From contig CAYNFH010000192.1 of assembly GCA_964396385.1 (NCBI GenBank), positions 1 to 12,376 on the forward strand: DNA of 12,376 nt, in the 5' to 3' direction. Within the stretch, counting starts at the first letter, position 1. The number at the start of each line of letters is the position of its first letter. The stretch is from CAYNFH01 sp964396385 (GTDB taxonomy: Bacteria; Armatimonadota; Chthonomonadetes; Chthonomonadales; CAJBBX01). Of the stretch, positions 1-7,044 are shown one piece after another. Below the pieces are notes generated by a model. It saw only the letters and a list, made by a program, of their open reading frames with translations. It was not told the origin of the DNA and did not search any database. The position numbers and the translations under genes are program-made.

Positions 1-65
1 AGCTCAGTCGGTAGAGCAGTGGACTGAAAATCCTCGTGTCCCTGGTTCAAGTCCGGGTCGCGGCA
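1..65 (+). tRNA. tRNA-Phe (GAA), 5' end cut by window edge
   Basis: The sequence begins at the conserved A before the D-stem (GCTC/GAGC). The anticodon loop is CTGAAAA, giving anticodon GAA for phenylalanine. The T-arm is CCTGG-TTCAAGT-CCGGG, with one G-U pair. The 3' acceptor strand TCGCGGC is followed by discriminator A65, and the next bases are CTC, so the CCA end is not encoded and must be added by a nucleotidyltransferase. About eight 5' bases lie outside the window. The anticodon stem GTGGA/TCCTC contains one T-T mismatch (positions 28-42), a small oddity that need not prevent function. Confidence 0.95.
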
Positions 66-73
66 CTCCCCTC

Positions 74-107
74 ACGGCCCGTCCTGCGCAAGTCGCCGGC
101 GGGCCGT
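74..107 (+). terminator. Hairpin just downstream of tRNA-Phe, possible terminator
   Basis: ACGGCCCG (74-81) and CGGGCCGT (100-107) form a perfect 8-bp stem with an 18-base loop, nine bases after the tRNA end. There is no T-run after it, only CCGTGTTCGTGAG, so it is not a textbook Rho-independent terminator. Its position makes tRNA 3' processing or termination the most likely role. A second pairing, CTCACG with CGTGAG (71-76 and 115-120), would lengthen the palindrome. Confidence 0.4.
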
Positions 108-155
108 CCGTGTTCGTGAGCCATGATGAACCGGGGGAGATCGCGTGAACACCAC

Positions 156-530
156 ATGGAGCGGGCACTCGGTGGACGGGTAGGGGTTGTCACCGGAGTA
201 AGCCGCCGGAAGGGCATCGGATTCGCCGTGGCGGACCGGCTGGCGGCCATGGGCGCCGACGTCTTCTGCCACGGGTTCGCCCCGTTTGACGCCGAGCAGC
301 CGTGGGGAGCCGACCCGGACGGTGGCGAGGAGATCCTCAAGGAGCTTCGGAGCCACCGTACCCGCATCGAGCTTATGGAAGCCGACTTCGCGGACCCGGA
401 CGCGCCCCGCCTGCTCCTCGCCGAGCCAGTCGCCAGGCAAGAGTACCCGTGGCACCGGCCTTGCACTCAAGAGATCATTCGGGCTGTCCGCCAGGCCAGG
501 AGGTGTCTGCCGCCAACTCAGGCAGAGTAA
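156..530 (+). pseudogene. Truncated short-chain dehydrogenase/reductase (N-terminal part only)
   Basis: From the ATG at 156 the protein begins MERALGGRVGVVTG and carries the Rossmann nucleotide-binding motif TGVSRRKGIG (family pattern TGxxxGxG), then a beta-alpha unit ending near LMEADFADPDAP. This is the first third of an NAD(P)-dependent reductase of the FabG-like SDR class, normally about 250 residues. After roughly position 425 the frame no longer resembles SDR proteins, and it stops at 530. The Asn, Ser, Tyr and Lys of the active site are all missing, so it cannot be an active enzyme. A purine-rich GGGGGAGA lies about 15 bases upstream of ATG 156. An earlier in-frame ATG at 123 would add 11 residues with no family likeness. 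Identity is clear from the motif; the deletion point is approximate. Confidence 0.7.
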
Positions 531-547
531 TTGAAGTACCTACGGAA

Positions 548-1135
548 ATGAGACCAAGCGTGAAGCTCAGCCGCCTGACTACCCTTGAAGAGCTGGACGA
601 CCTGGCTGAAGAGTGGGACATGCTGCTCACCCATGCCGAGGTCGATAACGTCTTTTTCACCCGCTCCTGGCTCTCGGAGTGGTGGCGCGTCTAAGGCGCC
701 CATCTCCAGATGTGGGTCATCACCGCCTTCGCCGGTCCTAACCTGACCGGCGTCGCCCCTTTTTGTCTCCACGTCGATGAAGACGGCGCACGTCGCCTGA
801 GCTTCATCGGATACGGCGAGGCCGCACCTGACCATCTGGACCTAGTGGCACGGCAGGGTGAGCGAGGGGCTTTCGCGGACCTGGTGCCGGCGCATTTGGC
901 AGACGTCCGGGAAGAGTGGGACATCTTTGACGTGGAGGGTCTGGCCGAGAACTCACCACTCCGCAGCGCGATTGCGGGCTGGAATGAGGTCAGAGGTATG
1001 TGGAGCAGGGAGGAGGTGGCCTCCTGTTGTCCTTATGCCACTCTGCCGGCCAGCTACGCTACGTACCTGGAGTCCGGGAGGACTTTCGCGTTCAGGCGGC
1101 CAGCCCACAGGCAAAGGCCCACGCGCTATGGCTGA
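548..1135 (+). pseudogene. Broken acetyltransferase-like gene (CelD/BioF2-type, PF13480-like)
   Basis: The frame starts at ATG 548 (MRPSVKLSRL). It runs through a segment typical of FemAB/CelD-type GNAT proteins (LEELDDLAEEWDMLL, then FFTRSWLSEWWRV), meets an in-frame TAA at 692-694, and continues in the same frame with GAHLQMWVITAF and on to PLRSAIAGW and CCPYATLPASYATYLES. Relatives usually read WW-x-x-Tyr-Gly at the break, so a single TAC/TAT to TAA change is the simplest cause. After about 1076 the frame turns into low-likeness sequence and stops at 1135, where such proteins (about 350-400 residues) should have their catalytic GNAT half, so a frameshift or deletion also removed the C-terminus. 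The family assignment rests on general likeness of the N-terminal half and is moderately sure; the break is directly visible. Confidence 0.62.
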
Positions 1136-1281
1136 GAATGGAGGCGGGGCGACTGAGGGCCTGGCGGCCGGCTGTGGCTACAGTGGTGGCCGCGCGGGAC
1201 CTCAGTCGCCTGATCAGGGCTGGACCGAGACCGGCCCAGCCTGTTCCTCGGATTGCACGCCCCGACACTACTCGCCGTTGA
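1078..1281 (+). pseudogene. Unidentified coding-like fragment
   Basis: In a frame shifted relative to the preceding acetyltransferase remnant, 1078-1281 reads EDFRVQAASPQAKAHALWLR followed by a Leu/Arg/Ala-rich helical stretch and a stop at 1282. Composition and smooth residue choice suggest past coding, either the C-terminal end of another gene joined by deletion or the frameshifted end of the acetyltransferase itself. I recognise no motif. It overlaps the 3' side of the peptidase gene on the other strand, so part of it may be a shadow. Confidence 0.2.
1218..1241 (-). terminator. GC-rich hairpin downstream of the S8 peptidase
   Basis: GGCTGG at 1218-1223 pairs with CCAGCC at 1236-1241, with further G-C pairs inside. 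On the minus strand it sits about 27 bases after the second (probably original) peptidase stop at 1268. No T-tract follows on the minus strand, so termination is inferred from position only. Confidence 0.3.
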
Positions 1282-1372
1282 TAGCGGTCGAGCTCAGGTC
1301 CACGGCGCTTGAAGAGGTGCCCCAGCAGGCCCGGTCGCTCCAGATGGAGGTGCCCCAGATGGCATGGCTGGA
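1268..1372 (-). pseudogene. Severed C-terminal WG-repeat tail of the S8 peptidase
   Basis: Directly after the TAG that ends the peptidase frame (1373-1375), the same frame stays open for 34 codons to a second TAG at 1268-1270. The reading begins SSHAIWGTSIWSDRACWGT and ends STAINGE. It continues the AIWGT pattern of the annotated protein, and closing sequences of the form (A)I-x-G-E are, as I recall, usual at the end of such peptidases. In-frame conservation of the repeat past a stop is strong evidence that the TAG is a recent nonsense change (or is read through) and that the original protein was about 573 residues. Confidence 0.8.
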
Positions 1373-2989
1373 CTAGAGCGTGGTGGTGCCCCAGATGGCA
1401 TTGACCCCCCAGATGGCGTGCAGGTCCGTGATGCCGGTGCCCCATATCGCGTTCGTGCCCCACAGAGCTCGGCTCGTGTCGACGTTCACGTTGCCGGAGC
1501 AGTCCTGAATCAGAAACGGGCTGAGCGCGGGCTGGGTGGCCACCACGGTGCAGTTGAGCGCCGCCGGTATGTTCAGGTACCCTGCTCCGAACGTACACGC
1601 GTCGCTCGTCCCATCCGGGAAGCCCCACTTATCCGCCGACACCATCAGCCGCGCCTTCACCGTGTCCGGAGAGAGGCTGGGGTTGGCCTGAAGCAACAGC
1701 GCCACGGCTCCGCTGACTACGGGCGCCGCCATGGAGGTGCCGGATAGCTTGAAGTACTTGTTGGAGTAGCCCCCGGAGGTCTGCGTGGTGGAGTAGTACT
1801 GCCAAGGCACCAGGTTGCTGCCGGGGTAGGTGGTGTACAGATAGCTGCTGTTGGCGCTGGTCGAGATAACGAGGTTGCCGGGGGCGACGATGTCCGGCTT
1901 GAGGATCAGGTCCAGGCGGGTAGGACCACGGCTGGAGTAGGTCGCGATGCGGTCATCCGCCCGCGTGCCATCAAAGCTCTTGGTGGCGCCGACGGTGATA
2001 ACGTAGGGGTCGTTGCCGGGGCATTGGATGGACCCGTAGGCCGTGCCCCAGCCTTCGTTGTCCAGGCCGGCGGTGTTGGCGGCGTTGAGGCGTCCGCTGT
2101 TACCGGCGGCGCAGACCACCACGATGCCGGCGTTCCACGCTTGTTCCACGGATTGGCAGAGCGGATCGGTGGTGTAGCTCTCTCCCGCAGAGTGGCCCAA
2201 GGAGAGGTTCATCACCCGGATGTTGTACTTGCTCTTGTTATTGATGACCCACTGGATGCCGGACGAGACGGCGCTCACCGTCCCTTGCCCCTGCGCGCCG
2301 AGGACGCGGACGTTGATGAGCTTGGCCTGGCGCGCGATGCCGTAGAATGTGCGGAAGAACTGCGTCCCGGTGGAAGAGGTCCCATTGCCCGCGATGATGC
2401 CCGCAATGTGCGTGCCGTGGCCGCAGGGATCGGTATTGGCCTTGTAGCCGTCACTGACGTAGCTGACGTTCGCTACGATGCGGCAGCCGGAGGTCCCGCC
2501 GATGTTGGGCGTGTCCAGGTCCGGCTGGTCCAGAATCCCGCTGTCCACCACGGCCACTCCCACTCCGCTTCCGGTGAGTCCGTACTGCGAATAGGCCACG
2601 TCCGCGCCGCTTGAGGCTACTGTGAACTGGTCGCACCGCCGTACCGGAACGTCCGCGGAGAGGCGCCGCACGTACGGCAGTGCCGCGAGCTCCTTCAAGC
2701 GGCCGGTGGGCACAGTCAGCGCTGCCGACTGGATGAACGGCAGGTTGCGGTAGATGTCCGCTCCAAGGCGGGTGAGCTCTCTCCGCTGTGCGGTGGTCAG
2801 ATTCCGGTGGAACCGGACAATCACCGCGGTGCGAGCGGCCGTGCCCTGGCCGTGGGAGAGCTGCTGAACAAAGAGGTCGCTCTTGTCCGCCAGCACATCC
2901 GCCAGGCAGGAAGGCGGCAGCAGCCACAGGAGTACGCCGGCCGTAAGCGCTCCAACACGGGCTGCCGTAGCCCGGGTGATCAGGGTCAT
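1373..2989 (-). CDS. Secreted subtilisin-family (S8) serine peptidase with WG repeats, truncated
   Basis: 538-residue peptidase predicted to be exported and to cut proteins outside the cell. Residues about 1-30 are a signal peptide (MTLITRATAARVGALTAG, then a Leu-rich core). Residues about 50-115 resemble an inhibitor I9-type propeptide. The S8 domain follows with the full triad: Asp149 (VVDSG), His191 (CGHGTH) and Ser419 (SGTSMAAP), plus oxyanion Asn297 (AAGN). The tail holds four WG units (ALWGT, AIWGT, AIWGV, AIWGT) before a TAG. The start at 2989 is chosen because CGGAGG lies nine bases upstream and the signal peptide begins there; a longer frame to 3088 adds 33 residues unlike a signal peptide. 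The repeats continue in frame beyond the stop (see 1268-1372), so this copy is probably shortened but its catalytic domain is complete. It faces away from the kinase gene across a 720-base gap. Confidence 0.93.
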   Translation of the reverse strand: MTLITRATAARVGALTAGVLLWLLPPSCLADVLADKSDLFVQQLSHGQGTAARTAVIVRFHRNLTTAQRRELTRLGADIYRNLPFIQSAALTVPTGRLKELAALPYVRRLSADVPVRRCDQFTVASSGADVAYSQYGLTGSGVGVAVVDSGILDQPDLDTPNIGGTSGCRIVANVSYVSDGYKANTDPCGHGTHIAGIIAGNGTSSTGTQFFRTFYGIARQAKLINVRVLGAQGQGTVSAVSSGIQWVINNKSKYNIRVMNLSLGHSAGESYTTDPLCQSVEQAWNAGIVVVCAAGNSGRLNAANTAGLDNEGWGTAYGSIQCPGNDPYVITVGATKSFDGTRADDRIATYSSRGPTRLDLILKPDIVAPGNLVISTSANSSYLYTTYPGSNLVPWQYYSTTQTSGGYSNKYFKLSGTSMAAPVVSGAVALLLQANPSLSPDTVKARLMVSADKWGFPDGTSDACTFGAGYLNIPAALNCTVVATQPALSPFLIQDCSGNVNVDTSRALWGTNAIWGTGITDLHAIWGVNAIWGTTTL

Positions 2990-3073
2990 AGCATGGGTCC
3001 TCCGTATCCATGCCGATCCGCTTGGTGAGAGACCCGGTCGGGCCGCGGTGAACCGGCACAGAATTCTTGGGAG

Positions 3074-3179
3074 GGTCCCACGAGCCAAACAGTAAGAGTG
3101 GTGGCCGCCGTGAGAGCGGCGTATTCTCTGGCTGCGCGTATGGGGGCTGATTCGCCTTAGTCAGGGGCGACGTGGGACC
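3074..3179 (-). promoter_or_regulatory. Possible structured leader RNA upstream of the S8 peptidase
   Basis: GGTCCCACG (3074-3082) and CGTGGGACC (3171-3179) are perfect 9-base inverted repeats about 90 bases apart. Inside are a second closing pair AGCCA/TGGCT enclosing a GCCGC/GCGGC hairpin, and a third hairpin CTGA/TCAG. Together they allow a closing stem with two arms, a shape common in cis-regulatory RNAs. It lies 85-190 bases before the peptidase start. I cannot match it to a named riboswitch class, and the fold is symmetric enough that the + strand is possible too. Confidence 0.35.
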
Positions 3180-3712
3180 GTCCACTCCCCATTCTGGCGA
3201 GCGCGTCCCAGATGCTTGCTGTAGGATGTGCCAGAACCTGCGTGGATACAGCAGCGACAGGGGGATGTCCGGGGCTTCTCTCTTCTGGGGCCAGGCGCTC
3301 CGACTTCTGCGGCCGTGACAAGGAACCCCGGCTCCAGACGTTCTTGGCCTGGTCGCCGGGGCGGTTCTGGTTATGTTCGACTCACCAATCATGACCAGCG
3401 AGAGGTCCGTGTGGTTCAGTGCTTGCTCGGCTGCGCCCGCAGATGGGCAGGGCGCCGCGCGCCCATAGTCCCCGGCCGCCGCGCCAGGTGCGGCCACACA
3501 GTGAGAGCAGGAAGGCCGCGCCAGCAGGCAGAATCGGAAGAAACTGTGCAGTTCTCTCGCGTTGCAAGATCCGGCGGTACAAAGGATCGTTAAAAACGCG
3601 TGCGAGCCCTATATCAACCGCCGTCCAGTTCCGGTACGCCGCTGCTCCCGCCAGGTAGCGTGTTTATCCGGGTTGTAGCGCACCCGGACCTGCCCTCGGG
3701 ATCCGTTCCAGC
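3180..3712. other. Intergenic stretch between divergent peptidase and kinase genes
   Basis: No open frame here reads like a protein; all are short, Arg/Ala/Gly-rich and lack motifs. The stretch must hold the promoters of the divergent peptidase and kinase genes, but I found no convincing -35/-10 pair for either. A T/A-richer patch around 3580-3615 (GTTAAAAACG) upstream of the kinase is the most promoter-like spot, without a good -35. Confidence 0.4.
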
Positions 3713-5611
3713 GTGACCGATATGCCTCCAGGAAGTTGTCATGGTCCCTCCAGCACTGCGGCCGCCCAGGCCGGACCCGCCGCTGTCCCGGTGGAGCAGC
3801 GCCTGGCCGCTACCCCCGAGCAGTTGCGCCTGTTCATAGAGTACGCTCCGGTCGCCCTGGCCATGTTTGACCGCGAGATGCGGTACATCAGCGCCAGCCG
3901 CCGCTGGCTGCAGGACTTTGGCCTGGGTGAGCGGGAGCTCTTCGGCCTCTCTCACTACGAGGTCTTCCCGGAGATTCCGGAAGAGTGGAAGGCGATACAT
4001 CGCCGCTGTCTCTCAGGGGAAGTCCTCTGTTCGGAGCAGGACCGGTTTGTGCGCGCGGACGGCTCCGTGCAGTGGATCCGCTGGGAGGTGCGCCCGTGGC
4101 GAGACGTCTCAGACAATATTGGCGGGATGGTGATCTTCAGCGAGGACATCACCAGCCGGGTGGAGACGGAAGAGCGCCTGCGGGCCGGTACGGCCGATCT
4201 GCAGACCTTCCTGGACACCGCTGCTACGGGACTGGTAAGGAATAGCCGGGACCTTCGGTATCTCGCCGTCAATCCTGCGTACGCTCAGATCGTCGGCCGC
4301 CCGGTGGACCAGATCGTCGGCCGCACGCTGGCCGAGGTTCTGGGTGACAAGGCTCTGGAGAAGGTTCGGCCCTACGTTGACCGTGTGCTCGCCGGAGAGC
4401 GCGTAGAGTACGAGCTGGAGCTGCCTTTCGCGGTCACCGGCCCGCGCTGGATCCACGTGGTTTATACTCCCGATACCAGACCAGACGGGGAGGTGATCGG
4501 CTGGATCGGATCCATCTCCGATAGAACCGAGCAAAAGAGGGCGGAACAGAGCCTGAGAGAGAGTGAGGAGCGGTTCCAGGCGCTGGCCGATAACATCGCC
4601 CAGCTCGCCTGGATTGCGGATGGAACGGGCCACATCTTCTGGTATAACCGCCGCTGGTATGAGTACACAGGAACCACCCTGGAAGAGATGGAGGGCTGGG
4701 GCTGGAAGAGCGTGCATCACCCAGACCACATAGACCGAGTGGTTGACCGTTGGTCCGCGCACCTGCGCGCCGGTGAGTTCTGGGAAGACACGTTCCCCCT
4801 CCGCAGCAAACACGGCGAGTACCGCCGGTTCCTATCGAGGGCATTTCCCATACGCGATGAGCAAGGGGTGGTGGTCCGCTGGTGCGGCACCAACACAGAC
4901 GTGGAGGATCTGGAGCGCGCCGAGGATGCCGCACGGCAGCGGGCGGCGGAGGTCAACGCTCTCAATACCCGTCTACAGCGGGCGATGAGTGAAACACACC
5001 ACCGGGTGAAAAACAACCTCCAGGTGGTGAGCGCCCTCATAGACATGCAGGTGATGGATCGGGGCGAGCTGGTGCCCGCGGGTGAGCTCACTCGTATCGG
5101 TAGGAACATCCGTGCGCTCGCCGCTCTCCATGACGCGCTCACCCAGCAGGCGAAGGCTGATGCGGAGGTAGAACACCTGCGTATCGCCACCGCCATGGAG
5201 AAGCTCAAGCCGCTGCTCCAGTCCATGGTTGGCGGAAGAGAACTCCACTTCAAGGTGGAGGACGTCTACCTCCCCGTGCGCCAGACCAACGCAGTGGCCA
5301 TGATCGTGAGCGAGTTGCTGGCAAACGCCGTTAAGCATGGCGCCGGGGAGATCGGCATTGCGTTCTATCTCACCGGGGGAACCGTGCGGCTGGAGGTTCG
5401 CGACAACGGCCCCGGCTTCCCCACAGGATTCCATCCTCAGAAGAGCGCCTCTATCGGCCTGGAGCTGGTCGAGTCGCTGGCCCGCTGGGACCTCGGCGGG
5501 ACCACTCACTACCGGAACCGGCCCGAAGGCGGCGCGCAGGTCGTGCTGGAGTTCCCATTGGAGCCGGCCGCCGAGAGCAGCTTTGGCCCTTCCGCCGCCG
5601 CGCGTGTCTGA
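3713..5611 (+). CDS. Cytosolic three-PAS sensor histidine kinase (HisKA_2 class)
   Basis: 632-residue two-component sensor kinase that would autophosphorylate on histidine and pass phosphate to a receiver. No signal peptide or membrane segment is visible, so it should sense an internal cue. Domains: PAS about 38-155 (PAC-like end GMVIFSEDITSRVE), PAS about 162-280 (ends GWIGSISDRTEQKRAE), PAS about 284-405 (FWYNRRWYEYTG, ends CGTNTDVEDLERAE), HisKA_2 about 418-495 with the block SETHHRVKNNLQVV (acceptor His430), then HATPase with N-box SELLANAVKH (Asn538), G1 DNGPGF (Asp564) and G2 IGLEL. All key residues are present, so it should be active. No heme or flavin ligand can be assigned. The start is uncertain: GTG 3713 is the earliest, ATG 3722 removes three residues, and neither has a good ribosome site. 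It converges on the receiver gene at 5876-6334, a likely but unproven partner. Confidence 0.93.
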   Translation: MTDMPPGSCHGPSSTAAAQAGPAAVPVEQRLAATPEQLRLFIEYAPVALAMFDREMRYISASRRWLQDFGLGERELFGLSHYEVFPEIPEEWKAIHRRCLSGEVLCSEQDRFVRADGSVQWIRWEVRPWRDVSDNIGGMVIFSEDITSRVETEERLRAGTADLQTFLDTAATGLVRNSRDLRYLAVNPAYAQIVGRPVDQIVGRTLAEVLGDKALEKVRPYVDRVLAGERVEYELELPFAVTGPRWIHVVYTPDTRPDGEVIGWIGSISDRTEQKRAEQSLRESEERFQALADNIAQLAWIADGTGHIFWYNRRWYEYTGTTLEEMEGWGWKSVHHPDHIDRVVDRWSAHLRAGEFWEDTFPLRSKHGEYRRFLSRAFPIRDEQGVVVRWCGTNTDVEDLERAEDAARQRAAEVNALNTRLQRAMSETHHRVKNNLQVVSALIDMQVMDRGELVPAGELTRIGRNIRALAALHDALTQQAKADAEVEHLRIATAMEKLKPLLQSMVGGRELHFKVEDVYLPVRQTNAVAMIVSELLANAVKHGAGEIGIAFYLTGGTVRLEVRDNGPGFPTGFHPQKSASIGLELVESLARWDLGGTTHYRNRPEGGAQVVLEFPLEPAAESSFGPSAAARV

Positions 5612-5622
5612 GCATTAGCGGC

Positions 5623-5700
5623 TCAGCTCGTCAGCATGAACGCGCCGCGCTGGGTTAGTGCCACCATGCGCCACTTGGAGATGAACTCGGAAGGACTCAC
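5623..5700 (-). pseudogene. 25-codon remnant resembling the start of an MmeI-type DNA methyltransferase
   Basis: On the minus strand a GTG at 5700 opens a frame reading VSPSEFISKWRMVALTQRG and stopping at 5623. The pattern S/T-P-x-E-F-I-x-K-W-R-x-x-x-L-x-(E/Q)-R is what I recognise from the N-termini of large MmeI/type IIG restriction-methylation enzymes (family length about 900 residues). Only this start survives. Its GTG overlaps the TGA (5697-5699) of an upstream minus frame ending AIRESLDA, a stop-start overlap typical of operons. That upstream frame (visible from about 5875) has no motif I know. The likeness covers few residues, so chance is possible. Confidence 0.42.
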
Positions 5701-5875
5701 GCATCAAGGCTCTCCCGGATTGCGGCAGCTTCCTGCGCCATCCGCTGACACTCTGGTCTCCGGCTGGAGGAGTAGGCTACGGCGTGGGCCTGGGGAATGA
5801 CAACCAGCCAGCGCCATCGCCGGAGAGGCGCCCGCCTGCACTCTCTGCAGCCCCCTGCCGTGCGACCGGCCTGAA

Positions 5876-6334
5876 CTACTGCGGCAAGCGCGCGAGGAGT
5901 GGGTAGGAGGGCTTTGCCGTGCGCCGGCACCATCGCTCATACGCCTCTGCCATCGCGGCTGCCAGGTACTCCCGGTCCACCGGCTTGGCAATGAGGGCAT
6001 AGGCGCCGGCATTGAAGGAATCCAGCACCTGGGCTTCGCTGGATACAGACGTGAGGACAATCACGCAGGCCCGGTGGTGAGAGGCGAGCCGACCAATAAC
6101 CTGCGTTGCGTCCACCGTCAGTTCCCGAACTCCCATGAGCACGATGTCCGGATGCACCTCTTCCGCCAGAGACATGGCTTCTGTGGGGCGGTGTGCCGCG
6201 CCCACCACGCTCAGACCGTCGGCACGTAGGACTCGGCGGAGGAATAACTGGTTCACGCCGTCGTCCTCGACTATGAGAACGCGCTTGCCGGCGAGGGCTC
6301 CGGCGGTCAGGGCAGGCTCTTTACGCGTATGCAC
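5876..6334 (-). CDS. Stand-alone response-regulator receiver domain lacking the phospho-acceptor Asp
   Basis: 152-residue single receiver domain (about 18-135) with no output domain. Acidic pocket VLIVEDDG (Glu23/Asp24), switch Thr95 (VIVLTS) and Lys117-Pro118 (IAKPVD) are all present. At the site that should read PDIVLMD it reads PDIVLMG: the acceptor aspartate is Gly68 (codon GGA), and the following loop RELTVDATQ lacks the usual MPxMDG. It therefore cannot be phosphorylated in the normal way. It may be a pseudo-receiver working by binding, or a gene on its way out. The start is GTG at 6334; the stop is TAG. It faces the kinase gene tail to tail 260 bases away. A promoter candidate lies at 6481-6509. 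The conserved core otherwise looks well maintained. Confidence 0.88.
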   Translation of the reverse strand: MHTRKEPALTAGALAGKRVLIVEDDGVNQLFLRRVLRADGLSVVGAAHRPTEAMSLAEEVHPDIVLMGVRELTVDATQVIGRLASHHRACVIVLTSVSSEAQVLDSFNAGAYALIAKPVDREYLAAAMAEAYERWCRRTAKPSYPLLARLPQ

Positions 6335-6480
6335 TTGGAGCGCATCCTGGTCTCGCCCGTGGAGTCATGCACAGGCAGCGAGAATAGTTGGTGGACACGC
6401 GTCCAGAGTGCAGACGTATGAGCACGCCTCCCGGACAGGGAGAGGCTGAGTGGCAACTATGAGGTGAAGTTCTGCAGACT

Positions 6481-6509
6481 AGTATAGCGGCGCGGCCGGC
6501 ATATTACAA
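6481..6509 (-). promoter_or_regulatory. Candidate sigma-70-type promoter for the receiver gene
   Basis: On the minus strand TTGTAA (6504-6509) is followed after exactly 17 bases by TATACT (6481-6486), matching 4/6 and 5/6 of the consensus. Transcription would start near 6474, giving a leader of about 140 bases before the GTG at 6334. It stands out as an A/T-rich patch in GC-rich surroundings. Confidence 0.42.
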
Positions 6510-6592
6510 GGCGCGGTTTGTAAAAACTGCTGGACGAGCTACGGAGCCGCTAGTCCGGCTCAGAGGTCTTAACGCGTACCGTCTGATATCCC

Positions 6593-6697
6593 CTACACCT
6601 GGATGAGCGCCCGGAGGGCCTCCGTCGCGTAGCCCTGCCGCTCGAAGTCCTGGTCCTTGCCGGGGAACGGCTCCCACTCGGATATCACCAGGTACAT
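6593..6697 (-). pseudogene. 34-codon fragment like the start of an ABM-type monooxygenase
   Basis: The ATG at 6697 has a strong ribosome site (GAGAGGAGGGTGAGCGC just before it). The protein begins MYLVISEWEPFPGKDQDFER, the usual opening beta strand of antibiotic-biosynthesis-monooxygenase-like dimeric alpha-beta barrel proteins of about 100 residues. It stops after 34 residues, about one third of the fold. A longer minus frame reaching 6922 adds Pro/Arg-rich sequence with no likeness and is not the real start. It lies downstream of the dead membrane-protein copy, so it may once have closed that cluster. Confidence 0.42.
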
Positions 6698-6752
6698 GCG
6701 CTCACCCTCCTCTCTTCGGGTCACCACGGCACCCGGGGGCGGCGCCTGCAAT

Positions 6753-7034
6753 TCATCGGCTGCTGCACGATTCCGCGGACCCTCGCAGTTCCCCTGCCCG
6801 GGACACGGGACTGAGGGCGACCCATCCGGTTCGTAGCACTCGTAGTGTCGTGGTGCCGCCGGCGTCCCAGCCGCCCTGGGGCAGGAGCGCGGCCGGCGGG
6901 GATGGAATGAGCACGGCGGCATTGCGGCTCCGGCGCTTGGTAATGCCCTGGGTAATCAGGATACCCACCAGGACCATAGTGGCGCCGACCAGCCACGCTC
7001 AGTGCTGTTGCATAGACTGCCCAAATGCTTCCAT
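6753..7034 (-). pseudogene. Dead third copy of the membrane-anchored protein family
   Basis: Starting at ATG 7034 the frame reads MEAFGQSMQQH, a TGA stop (6999-7001), then AWLVGATMVLVGILIT followed by KRRSR. The intact neighbour at 7045-7830 begins MEAFARYMQANWAWLIA and also has a basic -RSR- cluster right after the segment. The stop thus replaces the conserved Trp of the N/H-W-A-W-L motif (TGG to TGA). Likeness fades after about codon 45 (-RSRNAAVLIPSP), and the remaining frame to 6753 shares no domain, so the conserved core and C-terminal membrane segments are gone. It begins ten bases after the intact copy's stop, in the same direction, which suggests tandem duplication followed by loss. 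Confidence 0.7.
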
Positions 7035-7044
7035 GAGGATGTGG

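Noticed and set aside
1268..1375. Genetic code change with TAG read as an amino acid
   Set aside because: The receiver gene (5876), the DUF3892 gene (10229) and the peptidase's own second stop appear to end normally at TAG, and other broken genes carry TAA or TGA, so recoding is not needed.
1092..1628. 178-codon minus-strand frame rich in His, Gly and Arg
   Set aside because: It is a shifted shadow of the peptidase WG-repeat tail and 3' region; the HLGH-type repeats come from reading the AIWGT codons out of frame.
2451..3497. 348-codon minus-strand frame overlapping the peptidase start
   Set aside because: Covers the peptidase N-terminus in another frame and the non-coding leader; Pro/Arg-rich, no motif, no ribosome site.
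3212..3593. Short + strand frames between peptidase and kinase
   Set aside because: Low-complexity Arg/Ala/Gly composition, no ribosome sites, and overlapping frames of equal quality; treated as non-coding.
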